From Nephthysia sp036513515 (GTDB lineage: Bacteria; Chloroflexota; Dormibacteria; Dormibacterales; Dormibacteraceae), in NCBI GenBank assembly GCA_036513515.1, contig DATBYW010000363.1:1-8747 (forward strand): a DNA stretch of 8,747 nucleotides. Direction: 5' to 3'. Shown piece by piece: positions 1 through 5,957 of the stretch. The notes under the pieces are model-generated. The model was not told the origin of the DNA, did not search any database, and saw nothing but the letters and a program-made list of their open reading frames with translations. Position 1 is the first letter of the stretch. Each line of letters opens with the position of its first letter. Position numbers and translations under genes: made by a program.

Positions 1-1515
1 CTGGCCGCCGGGCGGCAAATTCCCGCCCACGCCGGGGCGGTCGGGACACTCGGCATCAACGGCCGCCCGGCCGGCGCCGACCTGCCAACCCGCCCGGCCC
101 AGGGCCGTAAGGTCGTACCGCCTGCCCCGGGCAGTCGCCCGGCCGGCCCGAACAGCGCACGGGGCGCCAGGAGCGCGGCGAGCGCACGGACCATAGCTGG
201 GCTGCGCTCAGCGGCCACGCGTCGCGCCACCCCTCGCACGCCGCCGACCACCGTGAACGCCAACTTCAGCGGAATCAGCCAGGCGACCTCCAACTGCGGC
301 GGCTGCCAGCCACCCGACCCCAACGCCGCGGTAGGCCTCACCCAGATCGCCGAGGCCGTCAACCTGCGGCTTGAGGTCTACAGCCAGACCGGCGCCGCGC
401 AATGCGGCGTCGGCCTCAACACGTTCCTGGGCACCGCCTCGGCGCTGTCCGACCCGCGGATCCAGTACGACAACCTCTACAACCGGTTCAGCATGGTGGT
501 CACGGTCGTGCCGCCTGCCGGGGCCACCCCCGCCGTCTACGTGCTGGCCAGTAAGACCGCCAGCGCCTGCGGTTCATGGTGGGTCTACCGCATGACGTTC
601 TTCGGATCCTTCTACCCGGCCGGCACGCTGCTGGATTATCCCTACCTGGGGCAGGACCGGGCATCGCTGCTGTTCTCGTCCAACAACTTCTGCTGCGCAG
701 CGGCCTTCCACTACCTCAACTCGGCCGCGTTCTCGATCTCCAAGGCTCTGGTGTACTCCGGCGCGGGGGTCGGCTTCTCCAGCTATCCTGTCGCGTTCTC
801 GACCGCGCCGGTTACCGTCTCCGGAATCCCGATCGCGCCGACCAGCAACACCTATTTCCTCGCCTCAGTGCCGGGCTTCGGCTACGACCTCTACCGGATG
901 ACCACCGGGCCGAACAACCCCATCGTGCTGCAGGCGGCTATCTTCTCGCCGTTTACCGCACCAACTCGCCGGGTCAACCAGCCAGGGACCACCCAGACCC
1001 TGGATCCGCTGGATGGCCGCATCCCGTGGGCGCCGGTCCAATCGCAGAACTACGTATGGTTCGCACATGGGATGGACCTGAGCGGTTACCCCGCAATCCG
1101 TTACGGCGCGATCGGCGCCCTGTCCAACTCCGCCTTCGTCGCGACCGCGTTCCACAGCGGGACCAGTGACGACTTCAATCCGTCCATCGGCGTCGCAGAC
1201 GCCGGCAGCGGCACCATTTACGCGTGGCTCAACTGGGCGTACACCGACACGCCGCGTTTCGTGGCCACCTCCGACACCATCAACGGCGTGCTGCCCGGGG
1301 CCGGGGTGCCCAACCTGATCGGCACCGACCGGACGCTGGTCACGGGCTTCCACACCTGGAGCAACTTCAGGTTTGGCGACTTCTCCTCGGTAGAGGTCGA
1401 CCCGACCGCGGCCACCGGCAGTTGCCCGGCCGGCCGGACAGCGGTCACCAACCAGGAGTACTTCACCGCCAGCGGCCAGTGGGCGACCCGTCTCGCCCGG
1501 CTGAGCTTCTGCTAG
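1..1515 (+). CDS. Secreted beta-propeller-like protein, 5' end missing
   Basis: The frame is open from base 1 with no ATG, GTG or TTG before GTG 253, and its G/C-rich third positions run unbroken across 253, so the gene very likely starts upstream of the window; 504 codons are present. The first 84 residues are a low-complexity Ala/Pro/Arg/Gly stretch. The folded domain then opens with FSGISQATSNCGGCQPPDPN, followed by AVGLTQIAEAVN and DPRIQYDNLYNRF. This resembles extracellular actinobacterial proteins with a 'PPDtngAVGptH-vqtVN ... DPvvlYD-l-dRw' signature, usually read as a repeat/propeller fold with no known catalysis. Several cysteines (including the CGGC and CC pairs and a C-terminal Cys) and many aromatic strands fit an exported, disulfide-stabilised protein. 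A signal peptide would lie outside the window. GTG 253 is the alternative start but would cut off the lead-in to the domain. The function is unknown. Confidence 0.82.
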   Translation: MAAGRQIPAHAGAVGTLGINGRPAGADLPTRPAQGRKVVPPAPGSRPAGPNSARGARSAASARTIAGLRSAATRRATPRTPPTTVNANFSGISQATSNCGGCQPPDPNAAVGLTQIAEAVNLRLEVYSQTGAAQCGVGLNTFLGTASALSDPRIQYDNLYNRFSMVVTVVPPAGATPAVYVLASKTASACGSWWVYRMTFFGSFYPAGTLLDYPYLGQDRASLLFSSNNFCCAAAFHYLNSAAFSISKALVYSGAGVGFSSYPVAFSTAPVTVSGIPIAPTSNTYFLASVPGFGYDLYRMTTGPNNPIVLQAAIFSPFTAPTRRVNQPGTTQTLDPLDGRIPWAPVQSQNYVWFAHGMDLSGYPAIRYGAIGALSNSAFVATAFHSGTSDDFNPSIGVADAGSGTIYAWLNWAYTDTPRFVATSDTINGVLPGAGVPNLIGTDRTLVTGFHTWSNFRFGDFSSVEVDPTAATGSCPAGRTAVTNQEYFTASGQWATRLARLSFC

Positions 1516-1529
1516 CCAGTCCCAAGGGG

Positions 1530-1573
1530 CCTGGTTCCCGGCGGCTGGCCGCCAGTCGGCCGCCGGGACCAGG
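1530..1573 (+). terminator. GC-rich hairpin terminator after the secreted-protein gene
   Basis: Arm 1530-1545 (CCTGGTTCCCGGCGGC) pairs with arm 1559-1573 (GCCGCCGGGACCAGG), with a single bulged base and a loop of about 13 nt. It starts 15 bp after the stop codon at 1513-1515 and lies before the next gene at 1611. There is no T-tract, which is common for actinomycete 'I-shaped' terminators. It may end transcription of the first gene or protect its 3' end. Confidence 0.7.
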
Positions 1574-1610
1574 CGCGGAACCGGCCGTCGCGCCGTCGCG
1601 TCCAAGCACG

Positions 1611-2027
1611 ATGCGAGCACTCGTCATGTTGTTCATGTTCCTGACCGCAGGTGTGGTCGGCTGCGGCCAGATCGGCTCCGGCGGCACTCCGGCATCTGCC
1701 CGGCACCCAGAGCACGACGGCTCGTCCGGCATACAGGGAACGGTCACGGTGGACATCGGCTGCCCGCACGTCACCGGGACTTCCTGCCCGAGGACGCCGC
1801 TGCGCGCGCGCCTCGTTATCCGCCCCGCCGGACCGGGCCGCCCGGCGGTCAGCGCGCGCAGTGGCCCGGACGGCCGGTTCCGGGTACCGCTCGCGCCGGG
1901 CCGCTACACGATCCAGCCGCTGAACATCGACGGCGCGCCGGTGCCGACCGCTTTCCCGGTCAGCGTCACCGTCCACCCCGGCAGCTGGACGACCCTCCCG
2001 GTCGAGTTCGACTCCGGCATCCGCTGA
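1611..2027 (+). CDS. Small lipoprotein with carboxypeptidase-regulatory-like domain
   Basis: This encodes a 138-aa predicted exported lipoprotein. ATG 1611 was chosen because it begins a lipoprotein signal peptide: MRALVMLFMFLTAG is hydrophobic and leads to the lipobox V15-V16-G17-C18, with C18 the expected lipid-modified residue. The same frame is open upstream but runs under the preceding gene. After a Gly/Ser linker (19-40), residues 41-137 form a beta-sandwich-like segment. It contains the typical 'GPDGRFRVPLAPGRYTI' turn (85-101) of carboxypeptidase-regulatory/transthyretin-like modules, and C51 and C59 could form a disulfide. Such modules bind or scaffold at the cell surface; no enzyme is fused here. 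No clear Shine-Dalgarno precedes the start. The gene follows the secreted-protein gene but is separated from it by a strong hairpin, and it converges with the reductase gene, 16 bp from its stop codon. Confidence 0.72.
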   Translation: MRALVMLFMFLTAGVVGCGQIGSGGTPASARHPEHDGSSGIQGTVTVDIGCPHVTGTSCPRTPLRARLVIRPAGPGRPAVSARSGPDGRFRVPLAPGRYTIQPLNIDGAPVPTAFPVSVTVHPGSWTTLPVEFDSGIR

Positions 2028-2031
2028 GGCA

Positions 2032-2060
2032 TCCTCGGCCGGGTCAGCCGTGGCCGAGGA
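2032..2060. terminator. Bidirectional terminator between convergent genes
   Basis: The perfect 9-bp inverted repeat TCCTCGGCC (2032-2040) / GGCCGAGGA (2052-2060) has an 11-nt loop. It sits between the lipoprotein stop (2027) and the reductase, whose stop codon (2044-2046) lies in the loop. A symmetric hairpin can end transcription from both sides. There is no T-tract. Confidence 0.65.
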
Positions 2061-3024
2061 CCGGGTGCGGGAGGTAAGGCTCCTCCAGGCGGCGCATCTC
2101 GTCCTCGCTGAGCTCGAGCTTCTCGGCCGCGAGCGCGTCCTCGATGTGCAAAACCTTGGTCGCGCCCACGATCGGCGCGGTCACCCCGCTGCGGTGCAGC
2201 AGCCAGGCCAGTGCCACCTGGGCGGGCGGGACACCCCGGTCCTTGGCCACCTCCGCGGCACGGTCCGCCACATCGAAGTCCGAGGGCAAGGTGTACAGGA
2301 GGTCCCCGAACGAGTCGTTCTGCGCGCGGGTGGTGTGCTTTGCGCCATCGCGCGTCCGGGTGCCGGCCAGGAACCCGCGGGCCAGCGGGCTCCACGGGAT
2401 CACGCCGACGCCCTGGTCGATGCACTGCGGGATCATCTCCCGCTCCTCCTCGCGGTAGACCAGGTTGTAGTGGTTCTGCATGGACACGAACCTGGCCCAG
2501 CCGTGCTCCGCGGCGACATGCTGGGCCTTGGCGAACTGCCAGGCGAACATGCTGCTGGCGCCGATATAGCGGGCCTTCCCCGCGCGGACCACGTCGTTGA
2601 GGGCCTCCATCGTCTCCTCGATCGGCGTCTGCGGGTCCCAGCGGTGGATCTGATAGAGATCCACGTATTCCATGTCCAGCCGCTGGAGCGACGCGTCGAT
2701 CGCGGACAGGATGTGCTTACGGGACAGGCCGCGGCCGTTCTCGCCCGGTGTCATCGGCCCGTGGACCTTGGTGGCCACGACCACCTCGTCCCGCCCGAAC
2801 AGCTTGCCCAGCAGCCGGCCGGTGGCTACTTCGCTCGCGCCCGAGGAGTAGACGTCCGCCGTGTCGAAGAAGGTGACGCCGCCCTCGGCGGCGGTCGCCG
2901 CGATTGGCTCGGCGGCATCCTCGTCCAGCACCCAAGGCCGCTCGCTGTTGTTGCCGAAGCTCATCATGCCGAGGCAGATGCGGGACACGCGCAAGCCGGT
3001 CGCGCCCAGGTTGACGTAGTCCAT
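2044..3024 (-). CDS. Aldo/keto reductase
   Basis: This is a 326-aa cytoplasmic NADPH-dependent oxidoreductase of the aldo/keto reductase superfamily, which reduces carbonyl groups to alcohols; the substrate cannot be told. The (beta/alpha)8 barrel appears full length. The catalytic tetrad is visible: D54 and Y59 in FFDTADVYSSG, K86 in VVVATKVHG and H127 in YVDLYQIHRWD. The cofactor-binding segment is near residues 283-292 (APIVGATKVL). The N-terminus (YVNLGATGLRVSRICLGMMS) and the RARGFL-like loop (LARGFLAGTRT, 214-224) are typical of the tas/YghZ-like, voltage-channel beta-subunit-related branch. The ATG start is supported by an AGGGAG ribosome binding site 3 nt upstream. The MFS remnant just upstream ends within that site, so the two were probably co-transcribed and translationally coupled. 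The reductase itself is intact. Confidence 0.95.
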   Translation of the reverse strand: MDYVNLGATGLRVSRICLGMMSFGNNSERPWVLDEDAAEPIAATAAEGGVTFFDTADVYSSGASEVATGRLLGKLFGRDEVVVATKVHGPMTPGENGRGLSRKHILSAIDASLQRLDMEYVDLYQIHRWDPQTPIEETMEALNDVVRAGKARYIGASSMFAWQFAKAQHVAAEHGWARFVSMQNHYNLVYREEEREMIPQCIDQGVGVIPWSPLARGFLAGTRTRDGAKHTTRAQNDSFGDLLYTLPSDFDVADRAAEVAKDRGVPPAQVALAWLLHRSGVTAPIVGATKVLHIEDALAAEKLELSEDEMRRLEEPYLPHPVLGHG

Positions 3025-3031
3025 TGACTCC

Positions 3032-3378
3032 CTAACGATCGTCGGTCTTCTTCACCCTATGAGTTCCCAGCAACCGAGGGCTGACCACGGCCACCAGGAC
3101 GGCGGCGAAGCCGAGCACCGCGTCCCGCGGGGACAGAGCAGCTGTGTGGCGAGGCCGAGGCCGACCACCGGCACGGCCAGACCCGCGTAGGCGAGGAACA
3201 GGCCGGCCAGTGCCTCACCGCGCGCGCCTGGCGAGGTGACGGCGATCACCGTGGACACGCTCCCCTTGAACGCCGCGCCCGCGCCAGCGCCGACCAGCGC
3301 GCCACCGGCCACGATCAGTGCTTCTTTGGAACCAGCCCGCGCCCACCGTTCCTGGAGAGCGAACGCGGGCCGGGGCTT
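3032..3378 (-). pseudogene. C-terminal remnant of an MFS permease, frameshifted
   Basis: Reading leftward from about 3375, one frame encodes helix-like segments EALIVAGGALVGAGAGAAFK, SVSTVIAVTSPGARGEALAG and LFLAYAGLAVPVVGLGLATQ. These match the last transmembrane helices of major facilitator permeases, including the conserved 'PGARGEALAG' loop. Near 3131-3150 that frame ends its homology, and the neighbouring frame takes over with LSPRDAVLGFAAVLVAVVSP, a good last helix, and a stop at 3032-3034. A single base lost from the coding strand would explain this. The N-terminal helices are absent: homology begins near the 3' end of the 77-aa gene (stop 3378-3380), with no start codon or ribosome binding site. 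The gene is therefore truncated and frameshifted and cannot make a transporter. The end of the permease reading frame overlaps the reductase ribosome binding site, as expected of a former operon. A sequencing error could explain the frameshift but not the truncation. Confidence 0.75.
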
Positions 3379-3611
3379 TAGCCGTGCGCCGGGGAAATCC
3401 ACAGGGATCTGTCCAGCACGGGTGCTTCCTCGGCGGCGAGTTCGGTTGTCAGTTCGTCCGGGCCAGCGCCGTGTACGGTGGGGGACTCGCCGCGTGCGCG
3501 GGCGCTGGTGCGGGTTGCGTACCACCAGCCTTCGTCGCTGGCCCAGACGTGATAGCCGGGGTAGGCGCGCTCGATCTGGCGGGCGGTCTGGGCGATCTGG
3601 TCGGGTGTCAT
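3378..3611 (-). CDS. Small protein with P-x-Y-x-V-W / PDEL pattern
   Basis: This 77-aa soluble protein of unknown function starts at ATG 3611, which overlaps the stop of the upstream methyltransferase pseudogene as ATGA, a typical translational-coupling arrangement. A GGAG ribosome binding site lies 8 nt upstream, so the start is well supported even though the frame is open further upstream. The core is IERAYPGYHVWASDEGWWYA (13-32), followed by an acidic C-terminal half with PDEL at 51-54. The same layout occurs in the 75-aa protein at 6426-6653. I know such proteins only as uncharacterised actinomycete proteins seen near XRE/DUF397 regulator genes, so a role as a small regulatory partner is a guess. 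It may be expressed even though the methyltransferase before it is broken. Confidence 0.65.
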   Translation of the reverse strand: MTPDQIAQTARQIERAYPGYHVWASDEGWWYATRTSARARGESPTVHGAGPDELTTELAAEEAPVLDRSLWISPAHG

Positions 3612-4124
3612 GACGGGTTCTCCGCAGTGCTGGCGGGCTTGCGGCCGATGCCGGCGTAGAACAAGGTTTCGCCTGGTGGCCTGATGATCTGGCTGGGACG
3701 CCAGGCGGCCACGTTGACCAGGCCGGGTGACAGCATGACCAGCCCGTCGAAAAACCGGGCGATGTCGTCGCGTGCCTGTGTCACGCCGGGTGCGGATGCT
3801 TTCTGATACACCTCGCGTGCTTGCTGCTGGGCGTCTGGGGGGATGTCGTCGCCCGTGAAACGCGTTCGCGAGCAGGACATTCGCGTGCAACACGACCATC
3901 GGGTCATAGTCGGCGTACACCACGCGGGCCATCGGATCTGTGGCCTGGGCTATTTCATGTACGTTGCCGAGCGTGGGCAGGCCTGTGCCGATATCGAGGA
4001 ACTGCCGGATGCCTGCCTCGCCTGCGAGGAACCGTACCGCCCGGCCGAGAAACGCCCGGTTATCCCGCGCGCCTACCGCCGCGCCTGGTACCACCTTGAG
4101 CAGTTCCTGGGCTGCCTCCCGCAC
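3608..4124 (-). pseudogene. SAM-dependent methyltransferase (Methyltransf_19/DUF574), degraded
   Basis: Two pieces of one family lie in different frames. The upstream piece (about 4124-3862) reads REAAQELLKVVPGAAVGARD, NRAFLGRAVRFLAGEAGIRQ, FLDIGTGLPT and VVYADYDPMVVLHANVLLA. It contains the SAM-binding motif I (D-I-G-T-G) and the acidic residue after beta-2. The downstream piece (about 3862-3608) reads TGDDIPPDAQQQAREVYQ, ARFFDGLVMLSPGLVNVAAW and FYAGIGRKP, which is the family C-terminus. Homologues are roughly 260-280 residues. Here the usual N-terminal 40-odd residues (the YDYLLGG region) are missing, as are about 70 central residues covering beta-4/beta-5, and the junction shifts the frame. 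No ribosome binding site precedes GTG 4124. The gene cannot yield a working enzyme. It lies 62 bp downstream of the GntR gene and was probably co-transcribed with it. Residue losses are estimated from memory of the family. Confidence 0.8.
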
Positions 4125-4186
4125 GCATCGTAAAGGTCGTGCCTGCCAGCGGGTCAGGTCATGCTGATTCGCCCATAAACCGGGGA

Positions 4187-4438
4187 TTACCCGCCTTGAG
4201 GATCGCGTGCCGTGACGAAGCTCCCGCGACCGCGGATTGTGACAACCAAACCCTCATCGCGCAAGATGCCCACTGCCATACGCACCGTACCGCGAGATAC
4301 CCCCTGCTCTTGCTGTAGGTAGCTCTCGCTCGGCAGGGGCGACCGCGGCTGCAACTCACCTGACTTGATCATCTCCCGGAGGATGTCCGCAAGCTGGGTG
4401 TACAGCGGCGTCGGGTCCATGTGGTCCACGAGGTTCAC
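4187..4438 (-). CDS. Stand-alone GntR-type winged-helix regulator
   Basis: This 83-aa protein consists almost only of the GntR DNA-binding domain. DPTPLYTQLADILREMIKSG forms helix 1, then LPSESYLQQEQGVSRGTVRM (35-54) is the helix-turn-helix, and LRDEGLVVTIRGRGSFVTA (59-77) is the wing. There is no C-terminal effector domain, so it belongs to the short GntR class common in actinomycetes, and any signal must come from a partner or from its own concentration. The given start is GTG 4438; GTG 4429 and ATG 4420 are alternatives that still keep the domain, and none has a strong ribosome binding site. It is transcribed away from the XRE regulator gene, and the 9-bp-phased repeat upstream overlaps its predicted promoter, which suggests autoregulation and perhaps control of the XRE operon. 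Confidence 0.88.
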   Translation of the reverse strand: MNLVDHMDPTPLYTQLADILREMIKSGELQPRSPLPSESYLQQEQGVSRGTVRMAVGILRDEGLVVTIRGRGSFVTARDPQGG

Positions 4439-4463
4439 GAGGGCAGACGGTATCTGAGCAGGT

Positions 4464-4492
4464 AGGATAGCTTATATGTCCGGTCTGTCCAA
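4464..4492 (-). promoter_or_regulatory. Predicted promoter of the GntR gene
   Basis: On the minus strand, a -35-like TTGGAC (4492-4487) and a -10-like TATCCT (4469-4464) are separated by exactly 17 bp. Transcription would start near 4457, giving a leader of about 19 nt before GTG 4438. The -35 box lies inside the TGTC repeat array, so a protein bound there would block RNA polymerase. Motif match only. Confidence 0.5.
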
Positions 4493-4529
4493 CCTGTCTT
4501 AGACGGACTAGACGTATAGCCTGTCCAGC
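4476..4529. repeat. 9-bp-phased TGTC array in the divergent intergenic region
   Basis: TGTC occurs at 4477, 4486, 4495 and 4522, that is at offsets of 9, 9 and 27 bp. In three of the four copies the next base is C (TGTCC). The two intervening 9-bp units share ACG-A--A- at 4503 and 4512, with TAGACG at 4500 and 4509. The array thus spans six 9-bp units. It covers the predicted GntR -35 box and lies upstream of the likely XRE start. It is a candidate operator, most simply for the GntR protein, although dimeric GntR sites are usually inverted repeats; GTCT-T-AGAC at 4496-4504 is a small one inside the array. Confidence 0.5.
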
Positions 4530-4538
4530 CCGTACACT
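4509..4538 (+). promoter_or_regulatory. Possible promoter of the XRE-DUF397 operon
   Basis: TAGACG (4509-4514) as a weak -35 and TACACT (4533-4538) as a good -10 (TAnnnT) are 18 bp apart. Transcription would start near 4545 and give a leader of about 110 nt that begins at the nested hairpin. The -35 box overlaps the repeat array. This is the best match in the interval but it is not strong. Confidence 0.3.
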
Positions 4539-4547
4539 TCTCTTGGT

Positions 4548-4595
4548 CGGCGGGGGTCGTGATGCCTTCCGCATCCACTTCCAAGGTCCCCGCCG
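4548..4595 (+). promoter_or_regulatory. Nested hairpin in the presumed XRE leader
   Basis: The outer stem is a perfect 8 bp, CGGCGGGG (4548-4555) with CCCCGCCG (4588-4595). Inside it lies a second perfect stem, GATGC (4561-4565) with GCATC (4571-4575), and a 5-nt loop. It sits 60 bp before the XRE start codon, with no T-tract after it. It could be a structured 5' leader affecting transcription or RNA stability, or an unrelated GC-rich repeat. It matches no riboswitch class that I recognise. Confidence 0.4.
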
Positions 4596-4654
4596 TCCGT
4601 TGACCAGGGGTTTCATGAGGAGGCGCCCGGCAGGAAGGGGGACCTCGCACGGTC

Positions 4655-5476
4655 ATGAGCACGGCAGAGCGGGGGACCCAGCCCGTTACGTTCCGTGCCA
4701 TGTTCGTCGAGGAGCTGCGCGCCCGAAGGGAGCAGATGGGCCTGCTCCAGCGTGAATTTGCTGAGAAGGCGCATCTGTCGCTGTCGTCAGTGAAGCAGTA
4801 CGAGGCAGGGAGGAAGAAGCCCGGACGAAAGTTCGCTACCTGGTGCGATGACTTCTACGGATGCCCGGGTACATTCGAGCGGCTGTATGACGGGATGATC
4901 ACCGAGTCCTACCCGTCGTGGTTCGGCCCTCGGGTTCTGCTTGAAGACAAGGCGACGCGCATACATGAATGGGAGATGCGTGGCATACCCGGACTGCTGC
5001 AAACACGCTCCTACGCCAGCGCAGTTATCCGCGCGTGCCGGCCTTACGACGCCCAGGAGGAGCTAGAACGCGACGCAGCAGCGCGCATCGAGCGCCAGAA
5101 CATCCTTGCGCGTGACGATCCCCCGAGGCTCTGGGTAGTCCTGAGTGAAGGAGTGCTCAGGCAGGCAGTCGGAGGTGCCCGCGTGATGCGCGAGCAACTC
5201 GACCATCTGCTCAGCCTCGCGGAAGCCCAGGGAATCGTGCTGCAAGTCCTGCCATTCGCCGTCACCGACGCTCCCGGCGTGGATGGGCCTGCCGCCATGT
5301 TCGAGTTCGATGACTCGCCCGCAGTCGCCTACCTTGAGGGATGGGGAGCCGGAAGAGTCCTCAAGGACCCGAAGGAAGTCGCGGCGATCGCCACAGCGCT
5401 TAGCATGATCAAGGGATGTGCGCTGTCCCCGGTAGATTCGGAACAGCTCATGACCAAGATCAGGAGCGAGCTATGA
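4655..5476 (+). CDS. XRE-family regulator with DUF5753 domain (WhiJ-like)
   Basis: This 273-aa cytoplasmic DNA-binding protein has an N-terminal XRE helix-turn-helix at about 17-70 (LRARREQMGLLQREFAEKAH then LSLSSVKQYEAGRKKP). A DUF5753 domain follows at about 86-267, with hallmarks IPGLLQTRSYASAVI (111-125), RIERQNIL (144-151), LSEGVLRQAVGG (163-174), VMREQLDHLLSLAE (177-190) and a Phe-Glu-Phe-Asp strand (216-219). The length is normal for the family, which includes WhiJ and Scr1 of Streptomyces, regulators of development and secondary metabolism that act with a DUF397 partner. ATG 4655 gives the usual short N-terminus. Its AGGAAGGGGG ribosome site (4632-4641) is rather distant (13 nt), and ATG 4700 is an unlikely alternative. 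The stop overlaps the DUF397 start as ATGA, so the two are translated together. Confidence 0.93.
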   Translation: MSTAERGTQPVTFRAMFVEELRARREQMGLLQREFAEKAHLSLSSVKQYEAGRKKPGRKFATWCDDFYGCPGTFERLYDGMITESYPSWFGPRVLLEDKATRIHEWEMRGIPGLLQTRSYASAVIRACRPYDAQEELERDAAARIERQNILARDDPPRLWVVLSEGVLRQAVGGARVMREQLDHLLSLAEAQGIVLQVLPFAVTDAPGVDGPAAMFEFDDSPAVAYLEGWGAGRVLKDPKEVAAIATALSMIKGCALSPVDSEQLMTKIRSEL

Positions 5477-5655
5477 GTGACGAGATGGTCTCTGACTGGC
5501 ACGTGTCCACCTACACGGGCGGTCACGGCAACTGTGTAGAGGTGGGCAAGACCGCCACCACGATTGCAGTGCGCGACAGCAAGGACAGGGAAGGGCCAGT
5601 ACTGCACTTCGACCCTGCCGCGTGGCGCGCATTTATACAGCGTCTCAAGGGTTAG
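5473..5655 (+). CDS. DUF397 small acidic partner protein
   Basis: This 60-aa protein has the DUF397 signature: W9 with S12 near the N-terminus, GNCVEV (19-24), AVRDSKDREGPVLHF (32-46) and W51 in AAWRAFI. The frame stays open upstream to 5416, but ATG 5473 was chosen because it overlaps the XRE stop as ATGA, has an AGGAG ribosome site 7 nt before it, and gives the normal DUF397 length. In the family, DUF397 proteins pair with XRE-DUF5753 regulators and modulate their DNA binding (Scr2 with Scr1, and the small partner in WhiJ clusters). That role is inferred here from the family and the direct coupling. The gene is the last of its transcript if the terminator at 5694-5713 works. Confidence 0.92.
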   Translation: MSDEMVSDWHVSTYTGGHGNCVEVGKTATTIAVRDSKDREGPVLHFDPAAWRAFIQRLKG

Positions 5656-5693
5656 CCTTTCAGGCGAACGAGAACCCGGTACGGAAAAGGTGC

Positions 5694-5713
5694 GAACCCT
5701 ATCGGGGGTTTTT
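5694..5713 (+). terminator. Rho-independent terminator after the XRE-DUF397 pair
   Basis: AACCC (5695-5699) pairs with GGGTT (5706-5710) across a 6-nt loop, with a G-T wobble possible below. A run of five T (5709-5713) overlaps the 3' arm. The site is 39 nt after the DUF397 stop codon. The stem is short, so efficiency may be partial. Confidence 0.55.
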
Positions 5714-5787
5714 GTGTGCCAGGATTAAGCATAGAGACTCATTTTTGCTAACTCGGATTGCGCACGGAGACACCGCAGATCGAGCTA

Positions 5788-5834
5788 GGGACACTGCTGT
5801 TTAGGTGAGGGACACTCATTGGCTGGTGTCCCTC
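5788..5834. repeat. Three-copy GGGACAC repeat upstream of the ATPase gene
   Basis: GGGACACT occurs at 5788-5795 and again at 5809-5816, 21 bp apart (two DNA turns). The second copy is part of a perfect 9-bp inverted repeat, GAGGGACAC (5807-5815) / GTGTCCCTC (5826-5834), with a 10-bp spacer. This could be a regulatory operator for the ATPase gene 127 bp downstream, or the leftover multi-repeat end of an insertion sequence. No transposase lies nearby. Confidence 0.6.
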
Positions 5835-5948
5835 GAAACCCTTGGAACGGCGCTTCGTGCCTGCCATTGTGGTGATCAGCGAGAGCGAGGCGCCCCCATC
5901 TCCCCACCCGAGGCGCGGACAGATCCCCTTGGAACGAGCTTGGCAGTT

Positions 5949-5957
5949 AGGAGGGGG
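5949..5957 (+). promoter_or_regulatory. Strong ribosome binding site deciding the ATPase start
   Basis: AGGAGGGGG ends 4 nt before ATG 5962, and its core AGGAGG is 7 nt from the ATG. It selects this start over the in-frame TTG at 5842, which has no such site and would add a 40-residue tail unlike the family. Confidence 0.8.

Noticed and set aside
865..1620. 251-codon open frame on the minus strand
   Set aside because: Antisense to the secreted-protein gene, Arg/Gly-rich, with no domain pattern; a typical high-GC shadow.
2050..3027. 325-codon open frame on the plus strand
   Set aside because: It lies wholly antisense to the aldo/keto reductase, which has its catalytic tetrad. The antisense translation has no recognisable domain and results from high-GC third-position bias.
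3378..4124. A single 248-aa methyltransferase gene
   Set aside because: The frame joins the N-terminal half of the family, a meaningless Arg-rich middle and the separate 77-aa protein. The family C-terminus is in another frame, so it is better read as a pseudogene plus a small gene.
4543..4755. 70-codon frame upstream of and overlapping the XRE start, a possible leader peptide
   Set aside because: It has a TTG start with no ribosome site and overlaps the XRE helix-turn-helix coding region. The in-frame ATG 4615 also has no ribosome site before it.
5622..5804. 60-codon open frame after DUF397
   Set aside because: It overlaps the DUF397 end out of frame, crosses the likely terminator, and its translation shows no pattern.
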